A program made the position numbers and the translations under genes. The notes under the pieces are model-generated. The model did not search any database. It was given only the letters and a program-made list of their open reading frames with translations, and was not told the DNA's origin. A stretch of DNA of 45,945 nt from Chitinophagales bacterium (GTDB lineage Bacteria > Bacteroidota > Bacteroidia > Chitinophagales > UBA2359), in NCBI GenBank assembly GCA_020628375.1, contig JAHDFD010000026.1, forward strand, positions 1 through 45,945, given 5' to 3'. Positions within the stretch are counted from its first letter, which is position 1. Each line of letters begins with the position of its first letter. Below, one piece after another: positions 31,262 through 39,381 of the stretch.

Positions 31262-32884
31262 CTAATATCTTTCGGCAATGGTTTTTAATCCTCTTGTTAA
31301 TTCTTTAATAATCCCCTTTTGTTCCGGATCATAGATCCAGTTCGTATCAAAGCGATTTAGAATTTCACTATTAGCTTCATTAGAAAGGGTAAGACTGTGA
31401 AATTCAGTATTCTTATTTTGCTGAAAATATTTTATTTCTGCCAGAACTTGTTCGTGAATACTATACACGATAAAATCAGAGATCATTAAAACATCGGCAT
31501 CTTGATAGTCATTTGTCTTTAACTGTCGCAAGGCCTCATGCAAAGCAAGAGATGCGTTCGTTCCGCCATTGAATGACATTTTCAAAAATTTCGCTACTTC
31601 GTCTATTGAATTGGCAATATCATACAGATCAATTGTTTGAAGTCCTATTGAAAAGTTGATCAAATAGGCTCTCCTGTTTTCTTTGATCGCCAGCTTCAGA
31701 ATTCCTAAACAAAGAACTTTTGCAATTTCCTCTGGTCGCCCCATCATGCTCTCACTAGTATCGACTAAAACTATAAATGGTCCTTTTTCTTTCTGTTTTA
31801 CTTTTTCGTGTATTTCTATGATGTTATCACGACTTTTTACCAGTCTTTTATCTTCATATCTGAAAGTTAATAGTTGATTATCAACATATTTCTTCAGAAA
31901 AATATCTTCGGTATCATTATCACTTAACAAACCTACTTCTGAACTCAGCAAATTATTCAGATCACTGCTTTCATGTACTCCGACTATTTCAGCTTTAGCC
32001 AATTCGTCAACGATCCATTCCCTGCGGATAATGGTTTTCTCAAAGGTCTCTTCTTCCATTATTATTTCAGCTTCTCTCATTTCCCCTAAAAGATCGACAA
32101 GCTCCTGAAGGGATTTTTCATTTTGAAGAATTTCATTATACTTCTCTACTACATCCAACGAAGTTTCTTTCCATAGATCACGCGACATATCCCAACCAAG
32201 ATAATCGGTCAAAGGGCTTACCAGATCATTGAGTTTTTTATATTCTTCAATTTTTGCTTCCAATAATTCAGTAAACTCCTCTTTTTCTTTTTCTATTTTT
32301 TGTAATTGGTAGCTTAGTAGTTTTCCCTGTAACAAAGCGTCCCACTGAGAAAGTAAGTCGGTAAAAACACGTTCAAATTTTTCCTTTTCTGTTTCTGAAA
32401 CAGCATCTGTATTATTTGCAAAAAAGGCTTTTATTCTGTCAGCATAAAAATCGGTATTGAGTTCCTCTTTCGTATATTCTTTCTTAAGAAAATCTATTAA
32501 AAACGGATATCTGTTCCTTATAATTTTAACAGGGGTTACCGCCCAGCCTTTTAACAATTTTTCTTCGTTAGCAAGGGGATTTTCTTTTTTAACCTTGGCA
32601 AAGGTCTTTCGTATCCAATACAGTGTATCGAGTACTATGTGTTGTGTGATTCTTTGATGCTCTTTGCAAAGTGGCAATAAGCTTTCAATCTGAAAAATTT
32701 CAGATAATGATTTTTGAAAGTAAAGAAAATATTGATCGTTCAATTCTGGTGTTTGGTATCTGGCACCCTCAAGCTTATGCTTGAAATATTCAACCAAATA
32801 CCTGCGGGATCGTCTGTCTAATAGATTTCCAAATTCTATAAACCGATGGTATTCTTCTTGTATGAGTTGGTTTGTTTCCTTCAT
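31262..32884 (-). CDS. viaA: ViaA-like VWA-domain protein, partner of RavA
   Basis: 540 aa. The C-terminal third is a von Willebrand A domain with an intact MIDAS: IVLVDTSESMMG (DxSxS), then FNGGTNASLALHEAL (Thr/Asn loop) and DVLMISDF. The N-terminal part is helical and charged with coiled-coil stretches (QLQKIEKEKEEFTELLEAKIEEYKKL). This is the layout of ViaA, which binds and stimulates the MoxR-type ATPase RavA and is linked in Escherichia coli to respiratory complexes under low oxygen. Its ATG shares one base with the ravA stop codon (TAATG), implying translational coupling. Confidence 0.88.
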   Translation of the reverse strand: MKETNQLIQEEYHRFIEFGNLLDRRSRRYLVEYFKHKLEGARYQTPELNDQYFLYFQKSLSEIFQIESLLPLCKEHQRITQHIVLDTLYWIRKTFAKVKKENPLANEEKLLKGWAVTPVKIIRNRYPFLIDFLKKEYTKEELNTDFYADRIKAFFANNTDAVSETEKEKFERVFTDLLSQWDALLQGKLLSYQLQKIEKEKEEFTELLEAKIEEYKKLNDLVSPLTDYLGWDMSRDLWKETSLDVVEKYNEILQNEKSLQELVDLLGEMREAEIIMEEETFEKTIIRREWIVDELAKAEIVGVHESSDLNNLLSSEVGLLSDNDTEDIFLKKYVDNQLLTFRYEDKRLVKSRDNIIEIHEKVKQKEKGPFIVLVDTSESMMGRPEEIAKVLCLGILKLAIKENRRAYLINFSIGLQTIDLYDIANSIDEVAKFLKMSFNGGTNASLALHEALRQLKTNDYQDADVLMISDFIVYSIHEQVLAEIKYFQQNKNTEFHSLTLSNEANSEILNRFDTNWIYDPEQKGIIKELTRGLKTIAERY

Positions 32885-34464
32885 TATACGCTTATATTTG
32901 CATAGGCATATTGTAGTTTTTCAAGCCTTAACGACAAATTATCCAAAGCTTTCTTAACCTCTTCCAGATTAGCCTCAACAACTTTGGCAAATTCGGCATT
33001 TACAAATAAATTATCTTTAATATTATTCAGTTCAGAAGGCGTATTATTCGCTATTTTCTTTCGCTGCTCTATTATGTAATGATTCAATCTTTCCAATCTT
33101 TCATCCCAATATTTCTGAACGATCGGATGTGCTTTTTTATAAATAACTTCAGTTCTTTCTCGTTGTTTAGCTTCTAATTCAAAATGGAAAACTTCGCCAT
33201 TCAAGCTCACAACAATAGTATTTTCTTTAACTCCTAATCTAGTTCTGATCTTCTTTATTAAGTTCTTCGCTTCATCATAAAAATTAATAACAAAGTCCTC
33301 GTTAGTTTTTAGCTTTCTATATTGATCTATGGTAATTAATTCTGCGTTTATTACAGAAGCTGCATTTTGTAAACGATAGTATTTTTCAGATATAGGAAGT
33401 ATTTGATTCTCGGTCAGAATATTTTTTACCTGTGTTTCATTTTCTACATCTTTCTCAAAATCGAGCACTTCTTTTTTCAGGTTATTCAGATTAATCGCTA
33501 AAGAATAACCATGCTTCTTAATAGAATCGACAAGTATTTCTCTTATCACTTCTTTATGTTCAGGATGATTCCACAAGCAATGTTCCATAAGAAAACAATC
33601 CATCAAATCAACTTTATTACGTTCGTTCAAGAAAGCAGAAGTTCTTAGCAAGCGAACTATTTTTTTCCATCTTCTATCATAGATATGTATGGGTTTGTCG
33701 GCGTTATTGGGCTGATTATTATATGCCTCAATTTTGTAGTTCACTAATTGAATTGTATTCAGCACTTCAGCAGGCACTTCGACAGCATCTATTAATTCTG
33801 AAATTATATTCAATTCTTCCTCTTTAAGCTTTACTTCTACAGGAATATTATCTTCATAAACATCGTCGGTACTGACGATCATTTCGAGAAAATTCCTGAA
33901 CTGTCGAATATTGCCAATTTCAAGGCGAACTAAAAATCTGTCCCAAATAGGTTCAAGGCTTTTATTTCTTGGTGGTAATTCATTTGAAGCGGTTATTATT
34001 CCTCTGATCTTCACCATTAGTTCTTCATCCCCATTTCTGTAAATTTTTTCATTCAGTATGGTTAATAGAGAATTTTGAATTGCAGGTCCTGCTTTCCAAA
34101 TTTCATCGAGGAACACGATATTAGCACCAGGTAAATAATTCTCGGTTAGTCTTTCGTACTTATCTTCCTCCTTTAGTTTTTTAATTGAAATCGGTCCGAA
34201 TATTTCATCTGGCGTACTGAACTTACTCATCAGGTATTCAAAAGAAGTACCATTCGCAAAAGCGTATTTAAGTCTTCTGGCAATTAGACTTTTCCCTACT
34301 CCCGGAGGTCCTAAAAGGAAAATACTTTCTCCGGCAATCGCTGTTAGCAGCGAAAGATCAATGGCTGTTTTTCTTTCATATAAACCCTTAACCAACGATT
34401 CGAGTAGCTTTTTAGTTCTATTACGAATATCAGATATTGTTTGAAATTCTTGTACTTGTTCCAT
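32884..34464 (-). CDS. ravA: RavA-like MoxR family AAA+ ATPase
   Basis: 526 aa, close to the 498 aa of the E. coli protein. The N-terminal AAA+ domain has Walker A LLGPPGVGKSLIARRL (about 51-66), the MSKFSTPDEIFGPIS segment typical of MoxR proteins, Walker B NIVFLDEIWKAGPAIQNSLL and sensor ITASNELP. The C-terminal half is long, helical and charged, corresponding to the LARA and triple-helical regions. It works with ViaA as a chaperone-like remodeller, probably of membrane respiratory enzymes. First gene of a two-gene operon. Confidence 0.9.
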   Translation of the reverse strand: MEQVQEFQTISDIRNRTKKLLESLVKGLYERKTAIDLSLLTAIAGESIFLLGPPGVGKSLIARRLKYAFANGTSFEYLMSKFSTPDEIFGPISIKKLKEEDKYERLTENYLPGANIVFLDEIWKAGPAIQNSLLTILNEKIYRNGDEELMVKIRGIITASNELPPRNKSLEPIWDRFLVRLEIGNIRQFRNFLEMIVSTDDVYEDNIPVEVKLKEEELNIISELIDAVEVPAEVLNTIQLVNYKIEAYNNQPNNADKPIHIYDRRWKKIVRLLRTSAFLNERNKVDLMDCFLMEHCLWNHPEHKEVIREILVDSIKKHGYSLAINLNNLKKEVLDFEKDVENETQVKNILTENQILPISEKYYRLQNAASVINAELITIDQYRKLKTNEDFVINFYDEAKNLIKKIRTRLGVKENTIVVSLNGEVFHFELEAKQRERTEVIYKKAHPIVQKYWDERLERLNHYIIEQRKKIANNTPSELNNIKDNLFVNAEFAKVVEANLEEVKKALDNLSLRLEKLQYAYANISV

Positions 34465-34572
34465 AAGATATTAACTTATACATCAATCGGAACAAGTTTG
34501 GGGCTATAAGGTTGAGGTTCAGGTAATACTTTATAGTATGGTGGTGTAAAATGAATGATTTTTAAAAATGAG

Positions 34573-34643
34573 CATTGCAGGTCAGGCGACCAGCAATGGA
34601 TTCCTGATTGGGCAGGAGACTGTGCCGTCTGAGACGCACAGTC
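34573..34643. repeat. Two REP-like palindromes between ravA and the monooxygenase gene
   Basis: The first, CATTGCAGGTC (34573-34583) with GACCAGCAATG (34588-34598), has the same GGTC-AGGC-GACC core as the RAYT-associated elements and one A/A mismatch. The second, GACTGTG-C-CGTC (34618-34629) with GACG-CACAGTC (34633-34643), is a different stem with a bulge. Both lie 5 kb away from the RAYT gene, showing dispersal of the family. Confidence 0.75.
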
Positions 34644-34678
34644 GTCTGACTAAATCAACCATTTTAACCCACTACCCT

Positions 34679-36346
34679 TTATTGTTTAATTATTTTCTGA
34701 CTATATAAAATTTCTTTATTTGAACCTAGTTCAATAATATAGGTTCCATTCATTAATTCATCTAAATTAATTACTTCATTCATCGTACCTGCTTCTATCT
34801 TTTTATTAAAAATATTTTTTCCTGACAGGTCATATATATTCAGTTCAGCATTTACAGATAAGTTCTCGATTTGTATGGTCAATCGATCTTCTACTGGATT
34901 TGGATAAAAATCAGCGCTGACAACATTTTCATTGTCGAGCATATAGGTGCTGGTATTCACTAAATCTGTGGAATCTACATTGGTATATACAAAGTATCCT
35001 ACAAACATTTCATCATCAGTTGTCAATCCAAAACCAACCGTTTCTGTTCCGGGGTTATTATAAGTAGCTTCAAAGATCAACCCTTCCGATAATTTAATTC
35101 GTAAGGCCTCATCAAAACTTCTGTGTGAAGCATGTGAATAATCGTAATATCCCTGGTTGTAATCAAAGTCATAATTATAAAATCCTTCATAAACCTGCTC
35201 CCCCTTAGAACCATCTTCGTTTCTCAGAAAAATATCATAATCAACGCCGTAAGCATGTGTATGAGGATTTAATCGCCATACATCTATATATTCTTCTGAA
35301 CCTTCAATAAAATATTCCATAGTGAAAGTAGTATCCTGCGCGTTCGGCAATATTTGAAGTGCAAATACATTTCCATCGGGTTCGTATGTAATTGTGGAAG
35401 TTCGCATTACCTTTTCAGCCGTATTCCTTGGTTGCACATATAGATTAACATATCCTTCTGCCGGTAAAATAGCAGTAGAAGAATAGTTTTTGATATGGTA
35501 ATTAAAATTCAATACATTGGAACCATCCCACCTAAAAGCAGTATTTTCAGGTAGCTGATAATTATTGGATGGCAATTGCGAACCAGTTATATATTCTGAA
35601 TTATTGAAAAAATCGTAAGATGTCAGAAAATTATCGACTACGTTAAATCCAGGAGGTATTTCATTTTCAAAACCATTTAAAGCACGAGCAACACCATAAT
35701 GATGCGAGAAATCGTTCATTTTAACTTCAAATCCAATAATCTCAAGACTATCTCCCAAAGGGATTTCAACCATTTTCATGACCTCTGTTTCTTCATTCGG
35801 CTCTAAGAATAAAGTACCTAAATGAACTTGAAAGCCTTCTCCTTCGGCAGGCGGTTCAAGCGGACTGATTCTGTCTAAAGCATTTCCATCAACATAGAAT
35901 TCAGTTAATAGTGCTTCGTCGTGTATAATGCCTTCTTTTGGCGCTCCCCATAAAATCCATTGACGGATAATTTCTTTATCTACATTGCTTAATGATCCTG
36001 TAGGCGGCATATTAGTTCCTTCATCATCATGCAAATCATCAAAAGAATACAAATTATCATTAATTTTTCTATAAAGAAAACTAGCTGTTGGATCACCTGG
36101 GACAATTAATTTATTACCCTTTTCGGAAGCTGTAAGGTTAGACGGTGATACATTTATAAGACTTTCATAGATTTCATCTATGGAACCTGTAAAGGTTAAA
36201 TCACCAGCACCTGCTCCATGGCAATAAGCATTAGCGCAATTTTCAGAAAATATATTAACTACAGACTCAAAAGTTGAGTTCTGTGCATTTAATGATCCAG
36301 ATAAAACAATAAAAAAAACGGTAAGACAAAAACGATAAACATTCAT
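34679..36346 (-). CDS. Secreted cytochrome c / copper type II monooxygenase fusion with T9SS domain
   Basis: 555 aa. Signal peptide 1-21 (LNAQ). A cytochrome-like domain (about 25-140) carries C37-ANAY-C42-H43, a CX4CH haem motif, and MPPTG at 113-117 with the IRQWILWGAP helix, as in planctomycete-type cytochromes. The next 300 residues match the two-domain copper type II ascorbate-dependent monooxygenase fold of PHM and DBM: candidate CuH ligands H215-H216 and H284, CuM ligands H362-x-H364 and M447 (DDEMF). The C-terminus (about 475-555, ADFYPNPVEDRLTIQ) is a type A T9SS signal. Inference: an extracellular hydroxylase in which the haem passes electrons to copper. Substrate unknown. Confidence 0.87.
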   Translation of the reverse strand: MNVYRFCLTVFFIVLSGSLNAQNSTFESVVNIFSENCANAYCHGAGAGDLTFTGSIDEIYESLINVSPSNLTASEKGNKLIVPGDPTASFLYRKINDNLYSFDDLHDDEGTNMPPTGSLSNVDKEIIRQWILWGAPKEGIIHDEALLTEFYVDGNALDRISPLEPPAEGEGFQVHLGTLFLEPNEETEVMKMVEIPLGDSLEIIGFEVKMNDFSHHYGVARALNGFENEIPPGFNVVDNFLTSYDFFNNSEYITGSQLPSNNYQLPENTAFRWDGSNVLNFNYHIKNYSSTAILPAEGYVNLYVQPRNTAEKVMRTSTITYEPDGNVFALQILPNAQDTTFTMEYFIEGSEEYIDVWRLNPHTHAYGVDYDIFLRNEDGSKGEQVYEGFYNYDFDYNQGYYDYSHASHRSFDEALRIKLSEGLIFEATYNNPGTETVGFGLTTDDEMFVGYFVYTNVDSTDLVNTSTYMLDNENVVSADFYPNPVEDRLTIQIENLSVNAELNIYDLSGKNIFNKKIEAGTMNEVINLDELMNGTYIIELGSNKEILYSQKIIKQ

Positions 36347-36435
36347 TTGGTATAACTTGAAATTACGAAATGAATATAAGCTTTTGAGTTAGTAGAACAA
36401 TTGATAAATGTTAATTATCAATAAGGCGTATATCA

Positions 36436-36473
36436 ATTAAAAAAGCCTCACAAATCATTGATTTATGAGGCTT
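36436..36473 (-). terminator. Rho-independent terminator, likely of a displaced tRNA gene
   Basis: AAGCCTCACAAAT (36443-36455) pairs with ATTTATGAGGCTT (36461-36473) with one mismatch, and the minus strand continues with TTTTTTAATT. No protein gene lies upstream of it on the minus strand inside the window. That fits it being the original terminator of a tRNA gene whose body was moved away by integration of the element to its right. Confidence 0.75.
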
Positions 36474-36483
36474 GAAGAGTTTA

Positions 36484-36502
36484 GAGGTCGAGACCGTACC
36501 TC
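36484..36502. other. Probable attachment site: displaced 3' end of tRNA-Cys
   Basis: On the minus strand 36496-36485 reads CGGTCTCGACCT. From memory of Bacteroidota genomes this is the end of tRNA-Cys (acceptor strand CTCGACC plus discriminator T), with no T-loop preceding it, so the match stops abruptly. The terminator follows 12 bp later. GAGGT (36484-36488) and ACCTC (36498-36502) form an inverted pair around a 9-bp centre, as core sites of a tyrosine recombinase would. The integrase gene starts 150 bp away. Confidence 0.6.
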
Positions 36503-36654
36503 AACACCATTAATTAACAACCTATAAAATTTAACTCAAAACATATAAAAGTCAGAGACTTACAAATATAACTAATTAAACTATATTAAAATTAATTAAA
36601 ATAAACTTAACTTTACCGTCAAGCAATAACGTCAAGCAGTAAATAAATTAAGAA

Positions 36655-37923
36655 ATGCCAAAGATACCAAAAGCACGTTTTCACCTCGTTAAACAGAAAC
36701 AACTGGACACCGAACAGATTTACTTAATATTCAGATTTAAAGGTCAAAGGCTATTTCATTATACAGGTTACAGAGTTAAACCGTCAAACTGGAACAATGA
36801 CTTGCAAAGGGTACAAATGAGGGTACACGGTTATAAATTGATAAATAACCATTTAGACGATTTAGAGCAAAGCACCAATTCAAAATTTAATGAACTTAGA
36901 AATACAGGAAGTCAAACGATTATTCCAGATTTAAAAAAATTCTTAATTGAAACATACAGACCAGAACAACTAAAACCAATTAAGGAAGTTCCGAAAATGG
37001 AATTTATGGAGCTATTGGAAAAAGTGAACGAAACCCGACGAATGAAAGGTAAGACCTTAGCTAAAGGAAGTATGAACGCTTACAGGCAATTAATGACCAA
37101 CCTTAAAGAATTTCAAAAAAGCAAAAAATACAAATTGGTTTTCAAAAATATTAATGCTACTTTTTACGATGACTTTTTACAATTTCTTGAAAAGAAAAAC
37201 CTTAGTGATAATACAGTACGAACACGAATAAATAAACTCAAAGCAATAATGAATGAGGGTGTACGCTTGAAACTACACAACAATTCAGATTTTAAATATT
37301 TTGAACCTCCAAAAGAATTTGAACCGAAAAATATTTATTTAACTGAATTAGAATTGAAAGCACTTGAAGAAATAGACCTTTCAGCAAATGAGAAATTAGA
37401 ACAGGCTAGAGATTTGTTTTTGTTCGGTGTATGGACTTATCAAAGATTCAGCGATTACGGAAACATTCAAAGGGAACAATTCAAAAAAGATCATATTGAA
37501 ATTAAGCAACAGAAAACAGATGCAGAGGTAAAAATTCCATACCACAGGATTCATAAAAAATTGATAAAAAAGTATCATTACAATTTACCAAAGATTCACG
37601 AAAACAAGGTAAACAAAAGAATTAAAGAAGTATGTCAAATGATAGGCATGATTGAACTGGAACAGATTAACAGCCGTAGAGGTGGACAAAAACAACAAGC
37701 AACTAAACAACGATATGAATTAGTAACCACACATACAGCAAGACGAACAGGTTTAACACACCTTTACAAAGCAACTAACAATATTGTCGAATGTATGGAA
37801 ATGAGTGGACACACCGATTCAAAGAATTTCAAAAAATATATCAAAATAACAAGCAAAGAAATTAGTAAAGGAATAAGTGAAAGTTCTATTTACAAAGAAA
37901 GCATAATGAAAAAAGTTAGCTAA
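36655..37923 (+). CDS. Tyrosine recombinase (phage-type integrase)
   Basis: 422 aa. The N-terminal arm-binding domain (about 1-95) starts IPKARFHLVKQKQLDTEQIYL, followed by a SAM-like core-binding domain (about 110-215) and the catalytic domain. All active-site residues are present: R264 (TYQRFSDY), H360 and R363 (HTARRTGLTHL), H386 (MSGHTDSK) and the nucleophile Y395 (FKKYIKI). This is the family used by Bacteroidota prophages, ICEs and islands to integrate site-specifically. The gene is followed without a gap by the next start codon (TAA-ATG), so it may be co-transcribed with it. No excisionase overlaps it, but an HTH protein 1 kb downstream could play that role. Confidence 0.94.
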   Translation: MPKIPKARFHLVKQKQLDTEQIYLIFRFKGQRLFHYTGYRVKPSNWNNDLQRVQMRVHGYKLINNHLDDLEQSTNSKFNELRNTGSQTIIPDLKKFLIETYRPEQLKPIKEVPKMEFMELLEKVNETRRMKGKTLAKGSMNAYRQLMTNLKEFQKSKKYKLVFKNINATFYDDFLQFLEKKNLSDNTVRTRINKLKAIMNEGVRLKLHNNSDFKYFEPPKEFEPKNIYLTELELKALEEIDLSANEKLEQARDLFLFGVWTYQRFSDYGNIQREQFKKDHIEIKQQKTDAEVKIPYHRIHKKLIKKYHYNLPKIHENKVNKRIKEVCQMIGMIELEQINSRRGGQKQQATKQRYELVTTHTARRTGLTHLYKATNNIVECMEMSGHTDSKNFKKYIKITSKEISKGISESSIYKESIMKKVS

Positions 37924-38826
37924 ATGAACCCTCAAATTAATATATTAATTTCTGAAACGTTAAGCTTTACAAATAGTATTGATTATCGAATTTATGAAGA
38001 TGATACAGGAAACGAAATAGAATTTCAAGAACGAATTAATATTGAATTTGGTGGTATTTATTTAGATTTTTGGATACAAACCAAACAAGATGACTTTGGC
38101 GAACTTGAACACTTAGTTATAGCATTACGTTCAGCAATGAATGAAGCAATTATAAAACTGAATGAAGCAAAGAAACAAGGAACGTTCAATAAGAAGTTTA
38201 CAATATTTGAATTAAACCAGAAATTACACAAATTAAAATCTTATAATTTTCTGTATAATATAAACGTCTTTGATGCTGGTATAAATAGTTATAGTTTACC
38301 TGCAATATGGTTTAAGAATAATTTAAAGAAATATAAACCAGAAATATTAGAAGTTTTTAAAGAGTGGTATGATTACCGTATCAATTTTTTTAGTGAATTT
38401 TTAGAAGTGGAGGGAAACTCTTTAACCTCCACAATTCCAGAACCTCCAAAGCAACAAGAAACAGCACCAACAGGAAACACAACAACCGATCAAGATAGTA
38501 CAGAAGTAAATGCAGACAATTTAACACATTATGAACGTGGTTTGATTTGTTATTATAACAAATGGATAGTAACAAGTATAAATGCTAAAACAATATTTAA
38601 AGAAAAGAAATTAATAACAACAGATTATGGAACAGGAAAAGTAGCAGAAACAGAGTATAACAAAGCAAAAAATGAAAGATTAAAATTTACAACACTTTCA
38701 ACAGCTACAAACCAAAAAAAAAGATTTGAAAAAATAGAGCCTTACATTTTAGATCAATACAAACAAGACTATTTACAAGATTTAGAAGAACTAAAACAGC
38801 TAATTAAAGAATTAGAAAATAAGTAA
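37924..38826 (+). CDS. Unknown element-encoded protein, 300 aa
   Basis: I do not recognise a family. The start codon directly follows the integrase stop. The N-terminal half (1-160) has mixed alpha/beta character, with NIEFGGIYLDFWIQTKQDDFGELEHLV and a YDYRINFFSEF segment. A Pro/Thr/Gln linker (about 170-195, PEPPKQQETAPTGNTTTDQD) follows. The C-terminal third is basic and helical (YYNKWIVTSINAKTIFKEKKL..., ending in LEELKQLIKELENK). The 18-bp AT palindrome at 37934-37951 overlaps codons 4-10, so either it is a binding site inside the gene or the true start is further in; no other early in-frame ATG is obvious. A regulatory or replication role is possible but unsupported. Confidence 0.8.
   Translation: MNPQINILISETLSFTNSIDYRIYEDDTGNEIEFQERINIEFGGIYLDFWIQTKQDDFGELEHLVIALRSAMNEAIIKLNEAKKQGTFNKKFTIFELNQKLHKLKSYNFLYNINVFDAGINSYSLPAIWFKNNLKKYKPEILEVFKEWYDYRINFFSEFLEVEGNSLTSTIPEPPKQQETAPTGNTTTDQDSTEVNADNLTHYERGLICYYNKWIVTSINAKTIFKEKKLITTDYGTGKVAETEYNKAKNERLKFTTLSTATNQKKRFEKIEPYILDQYKQDYLQDLEELKQLIKELENK
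37934..37951. promoter_or_regulatory. 18-bp AT palindrome, copy 1
   Basis: AAATTAATATATTAATTT, a perfect palindrome, lies within the first codons of the 300-aa gene. Identical copies are found at 39318-39335 and 43156-43173, with a variant at 42393-42410, all at gene starts in this element. It may be an operator for an element-encoded regulator. Confidence 0.5.
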
Positions 38827-38839
38827 AATAAATAACCAA

Positions 38840-38857
38840 GTTATAACAGGTTATAAC
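38840..38857. promoter_or_regulatory. Tandem GTTATAAC palindromes before the HTH gene
   Basis: GTTATAAC occurs at 38840-38847 and again at 38850-38857, a 10-bp spacing that puts both on one face of the helix. The same octamer is at 42475-42482, upstream of the 60-aa gene. Being 60-77 bp before the ATG of an HTH protein, it is a reasonable autoregulatory operator. Confidence 0.45.
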
Positions 38858-38916
38858 CGTATTTTACTAAAAACGTGAATTTAAGTTTGCACCAACGAAT
38901 TAAAAAATTGGTAAAA

Positions 38917-39225
38917 ATGATAAATTCAATTTCAAATCCATTTGAACAGCTTCAAAGTGAGATTGTAGAACTTAAAGAACTACTTAATACACATATACAG
39001 GAACAGAAAAAGCAACAGGAAAAAGCACTAAAGAAGTTAGAAGCAGAAGCACCACAAGTTTACAGCAAAACCGAAGTAAAGGAAATATTTGGTATCACAG
39101 ACCCCACGCTTGACAAATGGTGTATAAATGGAAATTTAACCAAAATTAAAATCGAGGGTTCACGTAGGGTTTACTTTTCCAAAAGTGAAGTAAATAAATT
39201 ACAAACAATTAAGAACGCAAAATAA
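38917..39225 (+). CDS. Excisionase/MerR-type HTH DNA-binding protein
   Basis: 102 aa from the ATG at 38917; a GTG 14 codons upstream could extend it, but the ATG start (MINSISNPFEQLQSEIVELK) is what this family normally shows. A coiled-coil N-terminus (about 8-45, ELKELLNTHIQEQKKQQEKALKKLEAEA) precedes a winged helix (about 50-97): YSKTEVKEIFGITDPTLDKWCINGNLTKIKIEGSRRVYF, the HTH_17 pattern of excisionases and AlpA-like activators. Such proteins are common in Bacteroidota mobile elements and control excision or the element's own promoters. The palindromes upstream of it are candidate sites. Confidence 0.87.
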   Translation: MINSISNPFEQLQSEIVELKELLNTHIQEQKKQQEKALKKLEAEAPQVYSKTEVKEIFGITDPTLDKWCINGNLTKIKIEGSRRVYFSKSEVNKLQTIKNAK

Positions 39226-39381
39226 GAAGCTAAGGAGTTACCAAACAAGCAACTATTCCGAGTAGGAATGTATATGAGTATGTATAGTTGCGAAGTGAAG
39301 TATTAACAGCTATACAGAAATTAATATATTAATTTTTTGATCTATTCCTTATTTATAAATAACCAATTCCAAATTTTAACA
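39226..39381. promoter_or_regulatory. Gap with 18-bp AT palindrome, copy 2 (39318-39335)
   Basis: The 156-bp gap holds a second exact copy of AAATTAATATATTAATTT, 46 bp before the ATG of the 461-aa gene. Between 39251 and 39315 there is an imperfect inverted repeat: AACTATTCC and GGAATG..., then TATAGTTG and CAGCTATA. I see no protein gene here. Confidence 0.5.
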
